Below are positions 7,543 through 15,679 of a stretch of DNA of 37,417 bases, one piece after another (within the stretch, counting starts at the first letter, position 1; every line of letters begins with the position of its first letter). The notes under the pieces were generated by a model that saw only the letters and a list, made by a program, of their open reading frames with translations, ran no database searches and was not told the origin of the DNA. The position numbers were made by a program, and so were the translations under genes. The stretch lies in the NCBI GenBank assembly GCA_029259725.1, contig JAJDER010000023.1:1-37417 (forward strand), read 5' to 3'. Source of the stretch: Planctomycetota bacterium (lineage in GTDB: Bacteria > Planctomycetota > B15-G4).

Positions 7543-9498
7543 GTGACGACCGCCCCCCTGGATCCACCGCCGCTGTCCACGCGTGGCCGCACGGGCGCGG
7601 CGCTGCTGATCCTGCTGTTCGTCGGCATGGCCACGTGGGGTGCGTGGACCAAGTCCGACACCTACGACGAACCCATGTACCTGCTGGCCGGGTACAGCTA
7701 CGTCGTCACCGGGGACCTGTCGTTCAACCGCGAGCACCCGCCGCTGGCGAAGCTCCTGATCGGCTTGCCGCTGCTGTTCCTGGACCTGGAGCTGCCCGAC
7801 GGGTACCAGACGCGCGCCGGCGTGCCGATGGCCTTCCTGTTCAGCCAGCCCCGGGCGGATCACCACCTGATGCTGTTCCTGGCGCGGCTGCCGGGAATCC
7901 TGCTCGGCGTCGTGCTGTGCCTGTACGTGCTGCGCTGGGGGCGCCTGGCGTTCGGTCGGCGCGCGGGGCTGGTGGCGCTGGCGCTCACCGCCACCAATCC
8001 GAACCTGCTCGCGCACTGTCGCGTGGCGGGCACCGACTTCGCCGTGACGGTCTTCTGCCTCGCGTCGCTCTACCACCTCTGGCGCTGGCTCGGCACGGGG
8101 CGTATCGGGAGCCTGGCGCTGCTGGGCGTGATGCTGGGGCTGGCGGTGGGGAGCAAGTTCACGGCGCTGCTGCTCGGGCCCCTGGTGGCGGGCGTGGTGC
8201 TGGTCGAGGCGGTGCGTCGCCGCGAGCCCGCGCTGCTCGGCGGGCTCGCGCTGGCCGGCATGTCGGCCCTCGGCGTGCTGTTCCTGCTGTACGGCGGCGA
8301 GGCGCGCAGTCTCGAGGACGCCCGGGGCCACGTGCGCTTCGGCGTACGCGGTCAATCCGAGGGTGTCTTCGGCATCCCCGCCATCGAGGAGACGCTGGAG
8401 AGCGCCTTCGGCAGCGACACGCCGATCCCGCTGCTGACGTTCCTCAAGGGACTCGACCTGCAACTGCACCACGCGCGCTCCGGGCACCCGACTTACTTCA
8501 TGGGCGAGGTGGGCACGCGCGGCTTCTGGGACTTCTACCTGGTCAACTGGCTGGTCAAGAACCCCGAGGCGCTGACGCTGCTGTTGATCCTCGGCCTGCT
8601 GGCGATCCGCCGCACGCAGCGCTCCTTCGCGCTCGACGCGCCGCTGATCGGCTTCCCGGTGCTGATGTTCATCGTCTTCAGCCGCGCCGACGTGCAGCTG
8701 GGCCTGAAGTACATCCTGCCCGTGGTGCCGTTCCTGTGCCTGATCGCCGCGCGTGCATTCGGCGACCGGCCGGTGCGCCCGGGCATGGTGTCCGACCCGC
8801 CGGGCGGACCGTGGCTGCAGCCCCTGGCCGCTCGGGGCACCATGGCGGGAGTGCTCGGCGTGTCCCTCGGCTGCCTGCTGGCCTTCGATCGCGGGCCGAC
8901 GTTCCACGTCGCGCATCTCGCCCCGATGCTGCTGCCCGTGGCCTACGCCCTGCTGGTCTTCGCGTCCCCGCGGCGCCCGGCTGCCCACGGTGCCGTGTCC
9001 CTCGCCCGTCCGCTGTCGTTGCTGCTCGTCTGGGCCGTGATCGCGGGTCTCGCGCGCCAGCCCGACGCGCTGATGTACTTCAACGAGTGGACCGGCGGCC
9101 CCGACAACGGCTGGAAGGTCTCCGTCATCGGCGACGACTGGGGCCAGGACACCCGCGCCCTGGGCCTGTGGATGGAGGAACAGGAACTCGACTTCATCCG
9201 CTACGACTACTACGGCGAGGGCGACCCCGAGGCCTGGGGCGTGACCAGCATCCCGACCTTCGCCGCGCCGCGGACCTTCGTGCCCTTCGCCGGCATCGTC
9301 GCCGTGCACGTGTCGTGGCTCGCGCGCCTGCCCGACAGCTACTTCTGGCTGGAGGGCAAGCAGCCGGTCACCAAGATCAACCACACGATCTTCGTCTACG
9401 AGATCACCGAGGGCGAACGCGTCGACGCGCTGATGCGCATGCTGACCGGCCCGCGCGGGGAGCGGCTGGAGCAGGACGGCGAGTTCTCGCCGCGTTGA
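7543..9498 (+). CDS. GT-C (GT39/PMT-like) membrane glycosyltransferase, paralogue of 268-2352
   Basis: 651 residues. After a first membrane segment comes Asp42-Glu43 in the sequence TYDEPMYL, the acidic pair of GT39-like enzymes, then a REHPPLAK segment typical of family members and about ten further membrane segments. The C-terminal part has DDWGQD (about residue 531) and ends in a predicted periplasmic region. Motif order matches the enzyme at 268-2352, so they are paralogues. The GTG at 7543 was chosen because it immediately precedes the membrane-targeting segment; the frame is open farther upstream but there overlaps the redoxin gene. It converges on the operon that ends at 9543, with a GC-rich hairpin between. 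Substrate unknown. Confidence 0.75.
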   Translation: MTTAPLDPPPLSTRGRTGAALLILLFVGMATWGAWTKSDTYDEPMYLLAGYSYVVTGDLSFNREHPPLAKLLIGLPLLFLDLELPDGYQTRAGVPMAFLFSQPRADHHLMLFLARLPGILLGVVLCLYVLRWGRLAFGRRAGLVALALTATNPNLLAHCRVAGTDFAVTVFCLASLYHLWRWLGTGRIGSLALLGVMLGLAVGSKFTALLLGPLVAGVVLVEAVRRREPALLGGLALAGMSALGVLFLLYGGEARSLEDARGHVRFGVRGQSEGVFGIPAIEETLESAFGSDTPIPLLTFLKGLDLQLHHARSGHPTYFMGEVGTRGFWDFYLVNWLVKNPEALTLLLILGLLAIRRTQRSFALDAPLIGFPVLMFIVFSRADVQLGLKYILPVVPFLCLIAARAFGDRPVRPGMVSDPPGGPWLQPLAARGTMAGVLGVSLGCLLAFDRGPTFHVAHLAPMLLPVAYALLVFASPRRPAAHGAVSLARPLSLLLVWAVIAGLARQPDALMYFNEWTGGPDNGWKVSVIGDDWGQDTRALGLWMEEQELDFIRYDYYGEGDPEAWGVTSIPTFAAPRTFVPFAGIVAVHVSWLARLPDSYFWLEGKQPVTKINHTIFVYEITEGERVDALMRMLTGPRGERLEQDGEFSPR

Positions 9499-9505
9499 GT
9501 TCCGG

Positions 9506-9528
9506 CCGGGCGCCCGGGGAGCGCCCGG
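9506..9528. terminator. Hairpin between convergent genes
   Basis: CCGGGCGC (9506-9513) pairs perfectly with GCGCCCGG (9521-9528) around a 7-nt loop. It sits in the 44-nt gap between the two convergent stops and could serve both strands. There is no T-run, so it would be a U-less or bidirectional hairpin. Confidence 0.5.
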
Positions 9529-9542
9529 GGCGTGCCGCGAGC

Positions 9543-10874
9543 TCAGGGATCGCAGCGCGTGTGCCACTCCGGGGACATGCCGAAGATGGCTTCCACCTGC
9601 GCCGGTTGCAGCGTCACCGGGAAGAGCTCGCCGGGGTCGGTGGCCAGCTCGAACAGCTGTGCCTGTTCGCCGTGGGGGCCGCCCAGGAGCTTGACGCCCT
9701 TGTAGCGGACGGCCAGGCCGGCCCGTGGCTCGCCGCCCTCGACCGGAAGCAACCGCCCGCTGCTGAACACCTGCCCGTGCAGGTCCTGCTGCAGGCGGAT
9801 CGTGCGTTCCAGGTCTCGGCCCACGCCATCCTCCCAGGAGCGGCGCGTGGCCAGGCGCAGCAGGGTCGGGCCGACGTCGCTGGGTTGCGCCAGCCGCCGC
9901 AGCTCCAGCCCGCGCACGGCCTGCCCGGGCAGGCGCATGAGCAGAGGCACCTTGATCGAGGGATCGAACAGGTCCACGGCGTGCCCGCCGACGAAACCCG
10001 GATGCTCGTCGAGCCGCGCGCCGGAGGTCCCCAGCACGGTCAACGTCAGGTAGTCGAGTTCCCCGGCCGCGTCGAGGGCGTCGAGGAACCGGCCGAGGGC
10101 GGCGTCGAGCTCGAACAGCGCGGCGTCGTAGCGCGCCGCGAACCAGCCGGCCTCGGTGCGTCCCCAGCCGCGGGCGGCGAAGGCCTCGATGGGCAGGCCG
10201 TAGTCGGCGCGCGCGTCGGCGAAACCCGCCGGGACCGTCGGGTCGAAGCGTGTCGGGTCGAGGCCCGCGCCGCCGTAGGGTGCGAGCAGGTCGGCCAGGT
10301 CGATCCAGACGAACTGCCGCGGGTCGGGCGGATCGAGGATGTGCGCGAGGGCCTCGGTCAGGAGCTCGTCGGCGCTGCCGCCCGGGCGCGCCTCGAAGAG
10401 GTCGAAGCCCTGGTCGAGGCCGCGCCCGATCAGGGCCGGATTGCCGACGAAGGCGGCCGTGGACACGCCGTCGGCGGCCAGGCGTTCGGCCAGGGTCTGC
10501 AACCGCGGGGCCAGCACGTCGCCGGGGGCCTGCACGCCGTGGGCCACCGGGCACTCGGCGGTCATCGCGCTGGCGGTCGTGACCAGCTCGTGGTTGCCGT
10601 TGGCGTAGGTCTCGGTGATCGAGAGGCCGTGGCGCACCAGCGCGTCGAGGTTCGGTGTGGTCTCGCGCGCGTGCCCGAGGTGGTGCACCCGTGAAGCCGA
10701 CAACCCGCCCACGGTGATCAGGACCGAGGGGGCCACCGGCTGACGCGGCACGACGGGCATCGCGCTGCGCGACGGGAACAGCCAGGGCTGGGCCAGCGCG
10801 CCGAGCGGCAGGGTCAGCGCGAGGGCCCAGAGCAGGATCCACCAGCCGGTCTCGCGCGCGCTGTGGTCGGCCAC
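9543..10874 (-). CDS. Catalytically degenerate sulfatase-fold protein (predicted pseudoenzyme)
   Basis: 443 residues with an N-terminal membrane segment or uncleaved signal (about 10-33), no lipobox. The fold is recognisable: VLITVGG strand, TTPNLDALVRHG, CPVAHGV, and a KVPLLMRLPG strand align with the neighbouring enzyme. The active site does not. The first metal Asp aligns with Ser59, the nucleophile Thr region reads HELVTTASAM with Glu or Leu at the key position, and the Asp-His metal pair of ADHG is Thr283-Ser284. Activity is therefore unlikely; a regulatory, scaffold or binding role, perhaps with the enzyme encoded just upstream, is inferred. The GTG start lies 3 nt after that enzyme's stop. 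It is the last gene of the four-gene operon that starts at 14292. The reading frame is intact over its full length, so it is not a pseudogene. Confidence 0.75.
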   Translation of the reverse strand: MADHSARETGWWILLWALALTLPLGALAQPWLFPSRSAMPVVPRQPVAPSVLITVGGLSASRVHHLGHARETTPNLDALVRHGLSITETYANGNHELVTTASAMTAECPVAHGVQAPGDVLAPRLQTLAERLAADGVSTAAFVGNPALIGRGLDQGFDLFEARPGGSADELLTEALAHILDPPDPRQFVWIDLADLLAPYGGAGLDPTRFDPTVPAGFADARADYGLPIEAFAARGWGRTEAGWFAARYDAALFELDAALGRFLDALDAAGELDYLTLTVLGTSGARLDEHPGFVGGHAVDLFDPSIKVPLLMRLPGQAVRGLELRRLAQPSDVGPTLLRLATRRSWEDGVGRDLERTIRLQQDLHGQVFSSGRLLPVEGGEPRAGLAVRYKGVKLLGGPHGEQAQLFELATDPGELFPVTLQPAQVEAIFGMSPEWHTRCDP

Positions 10875-10877
10875 GAG

Positions 10878-12428
10878 TCAGTTCCCGTCGTCGTCGGCGG
10901 CGTCCGTGTCGCCGACGGCCGCTTCGGAAGGCGCGGACCCGGTGCCCCGGGGTTCCTCGCTGTCGAGGTTCTCGTCCTCGTCGTTGCCCGTGTACCCGAG
11001 CTGGTCGAGGAGCGCGGAATCGGCATCGTCCGAGGGGGTCAGCTCGATGGCGTTGCGCTGCTCGAAGCGCAGCACCTCGGCCAGCGCGCGCCGCAGCTGA
11101 TCGACGGTCTCGCGCTCCCGCTCGGCCACGTCGACCGTCTCGGCTTCCAGGGCCCACAGCTCGTCCCGGTGACGGTCCGTGAAGCGCACGTACTTGTGTG
11201 AGTCGGTGCGGATCATGCGCTTGCGATCGCGGGCCTCGGCGACCTGCTCGGGCGTCTTGCCCTCGCTGCGCGGGTCGCCGATGCGATCCGCGTACACGAA
11301 GGGCCGCCAGCTCGAGGGCTCGCCGTCGAGCACGGCGTGCAGGTCCTGTCCGGAGAGTTGCAGGCCCCGCTCGAGGCCCAGCTCCAGGCCCAGCGCGACG
11401 CCGTCCAGCCCCGCGGCGGCGAGGATCGTCGGCAGGACGTCCACGCCCTCGACGAAGCTGCTGATGCGCGCGCCGGCATGGGCATCGCCGGGAAGGTGCA
11501 ACAGGAAGGGGACGTGGGTGTTCTCGTCGACCAGCCAGGGGTCGTGGGAGAACCACTGCTCCGGGTACTCGTCGAGGACCTCGCCGTGGTCGGCGGTGAT
11601 CACGACGACGGTGTGGTCCAGCACGCCCGCGGCCTCGAGTTGCTCGAGCAGGCGGCCCACGTGTTCGTCGAGGTAGACCAGCCCGCCGTCGTAACGGTCC
11701 TTGATGTGCGCCGTCATGCCCCCGTCCAGGCCGAGCCGCTCTCGGTCGGCGGCGTCGAGCTGGTACCAGGTCTCGAGGTCGCCGACCGTGGGGTCCTCGT
11801 AGTCACTGAACATCGAGCGCCAGGGTTCGCCCTGCCGGGCGAAGGGTCGGTGCGCGTCGTAGTAGTGGATCCACGAGAAGAACGGGCGGCTGTCGGTCGG
11901 GTCGAGGAGCCAGGGGCTCGCGAGGGCGTTGACGTCCTCCGCGATGCCGATGACCGACTTGGGGTTGGAGCCGTCGGGTTCGGGGCCATCGGTCGTGTCG
12001 AAGCCGCGGTCGAGGCCGAGGCTGAACAGGGTCGGCAAGGGGCTGAAGGCGCCGGTGCGGTAGCCGGCGGCGGAGAAGAGGTCCGCCGCCGTGGGCACGT
12101 CGCCGAGCTTGTAGGACCAGTGCATCATCCCGTGTTCGGCCGGGTAGCGCGAGGTCAGGATCGAGGCGTGCGAGGGTGGCGTGAAGGAGCTGTTGGAGAA
12201 GGCACGCTCGAAGACCACGCAGCGCTCGGCGAAGGCGTCGAGGCGCGGCGTCGTGTCGCGCGCGTAGCCGTAGAGCCCCAGGTGGTCGGCGCGGCAGGTG
12301 TCGAGCGTGATCACCAGCACGTTCGGGCGCTCGGCGGGTGGAGTGGCTCCTCCCTGCTCGTCGCCGCAGGCCGGCACGAGCAGCAGCAGCGCGACCAGAC
12401 CGGACCAGGGCCGTCGGCCTGCACTCAC
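10878..12428 (-). CDS. Sulfatase-fold lipoprotein, Thr nucleophile
   Basis: 516 residues, lipobox VPAC with lipidated Cys21. The active-site set looks complete: Asp43 in ITLDTCRAD, Thr83 in SFTPPSH, and the metal pair in ITADHGEV. As in the other sulfatase-fold proteins here the nucleophile is Thr in T-x-P-S-H rather than the formylglycine Cys/Ser, suggesting phosphoester rather than sulfate ester chemistry. After the LDQLGYTG motif it has an acidic tail rich in Asp and Glu (about 485-516), not usual for the family. Its GTG start shares GTGA with the stop of the GT2 gene, and the degenerate homologue follows after 3 nt, so both are coupled to glycosyltransferase expression. It probably acts on the outer face of the inner membrane or in the periplasm. 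Confidence 0.8.
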   Translation of the reverse strand: MSAGRRPWSGLVALLLLVPACGDEQGGATPPAERPNVLVITLDTCRADHLGLYGYARDTTPRLDAFAERCVVFERAFSNSSFTPPSHASILTSRYPAEHGMMHWSYKLGDVPTAADLFSAAGYRTGAFSPLPTLFSLGLDRGFDTTDGPEPDGSNPKSVIGIAEDVNALASPWLLDPTDSRPFFSWIHYYDAHRPFARQGEPWRSMFSDYEDPTVGDLETWYQLDAADRERLGLDGGMTAHIKDRYDGGLVYLDEHVGRLLEQLEAAGVLDHTVVVITADHGEVLDEYPEQWFSHDPWLVDENTHVPFLLHLPGDAHAGARISSFVEGVDVLPTILAAAGLDGVALGLELGLERGLQLSGQDLHAVLDGEPSSWRPFVYADRIGDPRSEGKTPEQVAEARDRKRMIRTDSHKYVRFTDRHRDELWALEAETVDVAERERETVDQLRRALAEVLRFEQRNAIELTPSDDADSALLDQLGYTGNDEDENLDSEEPRGTGSAPSEAAVGDTDAADDDGN

Positions 12429-13153
12429 GACGGCTTCCCGAACAGGTTGCCGGTGAGACCCAGCCAGCGCAGACGGAAGACGGTCACGTAGCTGCGCACG
12501 AGGGTCTTGAACGACAGCGTCGACGTGCCCAGCTCGCGGTCCACGAACTCGATCGGGATCTCGGTGATGCGCGCGTGCTTCTGGCTCGCCTTGAACAACA
12601 GCTCGTGGACGATGGCCGGGCCCGGGCTGAAAGCGCGGCGCACGTCGATCGCCTCGAGCGTCTCCCTCCGGAACCCGCGAAAGCCGCTGTTGCAGTCACC
12701 CACGGGGAGACCCAACACGATTCGCGCGTAGAGGTTGCTGAGCACCGTGAGCAGGCGCCGCGTGGCGGTGCGACCGACGTCCTTGCCGCCGGGGACCTGC
12801 CGGCTGCCGAGCACCACGTCGTGTTCCTCCAGCGCCTGGATCATGGCGGGCAGGTAGCGCGGGTGGTGGCTGAAGTCGGCGTCCATCTCGAAGGCCAGGT
12901 CGGCGCCGAGGTCGAGCGCCATGGCATACGCGTCGCGTCCGGCCGCGCCGCGCCCGCGGTCGGTGGTGCGGTGCAGCAGGTGCACGCGCGGGTCGTTCTC
13001 GGCCATCGCGCCCACGGCCTTCCAGGTGCCGTCCGGGGAATCGTCGTCGGCCACGATGACCTCGATGCGGTCGTCCTGGGACAGGATCTCCGTCACGAGC
13101 CGCTCGATGTTCTCGATCTCGTTGTAGGTCGGGACGGTGACGACGATCTTCAC
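12425..13153 (-). CDS. Polyprenol/dolichol-phosphate mannose synthase-like GT2
   Basis: 242 residues, cytoplasmic GT-A fold. It shows the VPTYNEIENI opening, the DDDSPDGT nucleotide-binding segment, the metal-binding Asp91-x-Asp93 in MDADFSHHP, and CNSGFRGF, all characteristic of DPM1-like enzymes that make polyprenyl-phosphate sugars from NDP-sugars. There is no C-terminal membrane domain, so it is the short, soluble type. Such an enzyme would supply lipid-linked sugar to GT-C transferases, of which three are encoded nearby. The GTG at 13153 was chosen because the Rossmann strand MKIVVTVP starts there and because it gives the same 4-nt GTGA overlap with the upstream gene as seen at the next junction. 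Confidence 0.88.
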   Translation of the reverse strand: MKIVVTVPTYNEIENIERLVTEILSQDDRIEVIVADDDSPDGTWKAVGAMAENDPRVHLLHRTTDRGRGAAGRDAYAMALDLGADLAFEMDADFSHHPRYLPAMIQALEEHDVVLGSRQVPGGKDVGRTATRRLLTVLSNLYARIVLGLPVGDCNSGFRGFRRETLEAIDVRRAFSPGPAIVHELLFKASQKHARITEIPIEFVDRELGTSTLSFKTLVRSYVTVFRLRWLGLTGNLFGKPS

Positions 13154-14292
13154 GTGGCGGGCGTCTCCGTCCCCAGGGCGAGCACCTCGTGGACCGCGCC
13201 GTGGACCTTGTCCACCGAGAGCGACTCCATGCAGTGCGGACGGACGTCGCAGTCCATCAGGTAGCAGCACAGGCAGGGCAGGTCGGAGGACAGGCGGCGT
13301 CCGCGGTCGAAGACCTCGATCTCGTGCAGCGAGGTGGGGCCGAAGAGCACCACGGTGGGCACGCCGCGCGCGATGGCCACGTGCATGGCCAGGGTGTCGC
13401 CCGTGACGACCGCGTCACACTGGCCGACCACGCCGGCGAACTCGGGCAGCGTGTTGTCGCAGCCGGTGTCGAGCACGGCGTCGCCGCCCGAGGCCGCCAG
13501 GCGCGCGTTGCGCTCGACCTCCTCGGGTCCACCGAGCAGCCAGACGTGGTGACCCTCGGCGACGAGACGCTCGGTCAGCGCGGTGTAGCCGGCCTCGGTC
13601 CACTTCTTGAAACGCCAGCGACCCCCCGCGCCGGTGTTCAGGCCGACCACGCGTCCGTCGCCGGCGGGGGCGTGGCGTTGCCGCAGGGTGCGACCCTTGC
13701 GGGCCTGCTCGTCCGTGATCTCGAAGATCGGCGGCTCGCGGCGATAGTCCACGCCGAGGACGTCGGCGATCAGGTCCTGGTAGGTGCGCGTGTTGGCCTG
13801 CTTGAGGTCGTCGCGCAGGCCCATCTGGAACCAGTGCTCGGCGCCGGCGCCGATCGGCACGGCCACGCCGAGCTTCTCGTCGAAACCGAAGCCGAACCGA
13901 TGCACGCCCCGCGCCGCGTGTGCCACGGCGCCGGTCTCGGCCGAGGCGTCGGGGTTGAGCACGACGTCGAAGCGCTCGGCCACGAGCTCGATCGGAACCT
14001 CTCGGTCGAAGGCGAGCACGCGATCCACGAGCGGGTTGCCGGCGAACATCGGCGCGGCCGAGGGCGAGGTGACCCAGGTGATGTGCGCGCGCGGCCAGCG
14101 TCGGTGGATGGCGGGCAGCAGGCTCGTCGTGCGCAGCACGTCACCGATGGCCGCCAGCTTGACGATCAGGATCCGCGTCTCGATCGGGTCGTAGTCATCG
14201 ACGCAGGTGCCGCAGACCACGCCGTGCCGCTTGTGGGGCGTGCACGGCCGGTCGCTCCGGAAGTGGCGGCAGTCGGTCTTGAGCTCGTCCAT
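13150..14292 (-). CDS. GT9 heptosyltransferase-like glycosyltransferase with N-terminal Cys cluster
   Basis: 380 residues. The GT-B fold of LPS heptosyltransferases shows as ILIVKLAAIGDVLRTTSLLP (about 42-61), the LNTGAGGRW donor-domain turn, VWLLGGPEE, and the GDTLAMHVA segment. Before the catalytic domain is a short module with Cys8, Cys17, Cys27 and Cys30 (C-x8-C-x9-C-x2-C), which could bind zinc or a cluster. A second Cys-rich patch (LPCLCCYLMDCDVRPHC) near the C-terminus resembles the one found in many GT9 enzymes. The ATG at 14292 keeps the N-terminal module. It is the first gene of the operon with the GT2 and the two sulfatase-fold genes; nothing in the 135-nt upstream gap is a convincing promoter. 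Confidence 0.85.
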   Translation of the reverse strand: MDELKTDCRHFRSDRPCTPHKRHGVVCGTCVDDYDPIETRILIVKLAAIGDVLRTTSLLPAIHRRWPRAHITWVTSPSAAPMFAGNPLVDRVLAFDREVPIELVAERFDVVLNPDASAETGAVAHAARGVHRFGFGFDEKLGVAVPIGAGAEHWFQMGLRDDLKQANTRTYQDLIADVLGVDYRREPPIFEITDEQARKGRTLRQRHAPAGDGRVVGLNTGAGGRWRFKKWTEAGYTALTERLVAEGHHVWLLGGPEEVERNARLAASGGDAVLDTGCDNTLPEFAGVVGQCDAVVTGDTLAMHVAIARGVPTVVLFGPTSLHEIEVFDRGRRLSSDLPCLCCYLMDCDVRPHCMESLSVDKVHGAVHEVLALGTETPAT

Positions 14293-14427
14293 GGGCGCGG
14301 CTTCGGCGTCGTCCGGAGGGCCGGGAACGACCGGCGGGTTGACGGGACGGGGGTTGGGGGGCCGGATCCAGGTCGACAGCCTACCCCGCCGGCAGGGCCC
14401 GGCCAGCGGCTCCCCTGGGCGGCATCC

Positions 14428-15204
14428 CTACCACCAGCGTTCGAAGTGCAGGTTGCCGGGCTCGCCGGTCTTGTGCTGGCGGAAGCCGAGGGGCACCAGC
14501 AGCTCCTCGGTCTGGTCGATCATCGCCGGGTTGCCGCACAGGAAGACATGGGTGCGCTCGGGGTCGAGCGCGAAGCCGGCGACGGCCTCGAAGGCCGCCG
14601 GTTCGAGCAGGGACTGGACCCGGCCGCGGTGCAGTTCCGGCTCGCGGCCGGCGGGCTCCTGGGTCACGGTCGGCAGGTAGGCCACGCTCGGGTCGGACAC
14701 GGCGGCAGCCGTGAACTCCTCCCGGAAGCCGAGTTCGCTGGCGGTCCGCGCTCCGTGGAGCAAGGCCAGGTGGCCCCAGCGCCCGCTGCCGCCGAAGTGT
14801 CTCAGCATGGAGCGGTAGGGGGCCAGTCCCGTGCCCGTCGCAACGAGCACCACGTCCGCGCCCGCGGGAACCGGATCGAGGGTGAATCGACCGGTGATCT
14901 TCTCCGAGAGCTGCACGGGGTCGCCCACGCGGCGCCCCCAGAGCCGCCGCGTGAAGTCACCCGAGGGCACGAGCCGGATGTAGAACTCGAGCGCCCCGAT
15001 TCCCGGCTCGCTGGCGATCGAGTACACCCGCTTGAGCGGCTTGGCGCTCGGGTCGGCGGGATCCGGCAACGCCAGCGTGGCGAACTGGCCGGGAACGAAG
15101 TCGGGCAGCGACCAGCCGGCGGGCTCGATGCGGACCACGGAGGTCTCGGGCGTGGGGTCGTGGCGCGCGGTGACCGTGGCGTTGGGCGAGAAGGTGGCGT
15201 TCAT
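14428..15204 (-). CDS. fpr: Ferredoxin/flavodoxin-NADP+ reductase
   Basis: 258 residues, the usual size of bacterial Fpr-type reductases. It has the FAD-binding RVYSIAS motif (Arg59-x-Tyr61-Ser62), a preceding GQFATL strand, the NADP-binding glycine segment VATGTGLAPYRSML, and the FLCGNPAMID segment near the end. The C-terminus HFERWW fits the Fpr subclass, which ends in an aromatic residue stacking on the flavin. It moves electrons between NADPH and ferredoxin or flavodoxin in the cytoplasm. The ATG at 15204 begins a beta-barrel domain of normal length; the codon is preceded by a run of C, so it has no normal Shine-Dalgarno. It appears to be a single housekeeping gene unrelated to its glycan neighbours. 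Confidence 0.9.
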   Translation of the reverse strand: MNATFSPNATVTARHDPTPETSVVRIEPAGWSLPDFVPGQFATLALPDPADPSAKPLKRVYSIASEPGIGALEFYIRLVPSGDFTRRLWGRRVGDPVQLSEKITGRFTLDPVPAGADVVLVATGTGLAPYRSMLRHFGGSGRWGHLALLHGARTASELGFREEFTAAAVSDPSVAYLPTVTQEPAGREPELHRGRVQSLLEPAAFEAVAGFALDPERTHVFLCGNPAMIDQTEELLVPLGFRQHKTGEPGNLHFERWW

Positions 15205-15322
15205 GGGGGCGGATGCTAGCCCGCACCCGCCGGCGAAAGCCACCGCGCGTCGATCGCAAGGAAGGGGGCCGCACCGCGCCTGGGACTCGGGGCCGGCGCG
15301 GCGACCCGCTAAGGTGCACGTC

Positions 15323-15655
15323 ATGCTCATGGACCTGCCCGAGGTCGTCCTCGCTCCCCTGTTCGATGAGCAGGATCGCCATCACCATCCGATCAAGCGC
15401 ATCGCGCTCCTGATCGGGGGCGGCCTGTGCGTCCTGCTCGGGATCGTGGTCTGGCTCACGCCGCTGGTGACCGGCGCGCCGGCGTTCTACCTGGCCGGCG
15501 CGGTCCTGTTGGCGGGTGCGAGCAAGACCATCGCCTGCTGGCTCAACCGGCAGGAGCGCAAGCTGGCCTACAAGTACCGGTTGCTGCTGCGGCCGAAGCT
15601 GCGCAAGCAGTTGAAGGCCGAGGTCGAAGCGGCGCGGGACCAGGAGCCGAGCTGA
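15323..15655 (+). CDS. Small two-helix membrane protein, unknown function
   Basis: 110 residues. Two hydrophobic helices (about residues 23-47 and 52-72) are followed by a strongly basic cytoplasmic-looking tail rich in Lys and Arg, with a short acidic N-terminus and an HHH stretch before the first helix. It loosely resembles small PGPGW-like membrane proteins, but I do not recognise the family with confidence. The ATG at 15323 was chosen; a second ATG two codons later and a GTG at 15314 are possible. It converges on the sulfatase-fold gene with only 24 nt between the stops. Confidence 0.55.
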   Translation: MLMDLPEVVLAPLFDEQDRHHHPIKRIALLIGGGLCVLLGIVVWLTPLVTGAPAFYLAGAVLLAGASKTIACWLNRQERKLAYKYRLLLRPKLRKQLKAEVEAARDQEPS

Positions 15656-15679
15656 GGTGGGGCCCCCCGCGCACGTCGC

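Noticed and set aside
7348..11556. 1402-codon open frame on the minus strand
   Set aside because: It crosses the GT-C gene, a terminator hairpin and the two sulfatase-fold genes, and its translation is almost all Arg, Ala, Gly, Gln and Pro.
15323..15655. Assignment of the small membrane protein to the PGPGW family
   Set aside because: Only the two-helix layout is similar; the defining motif is not present.
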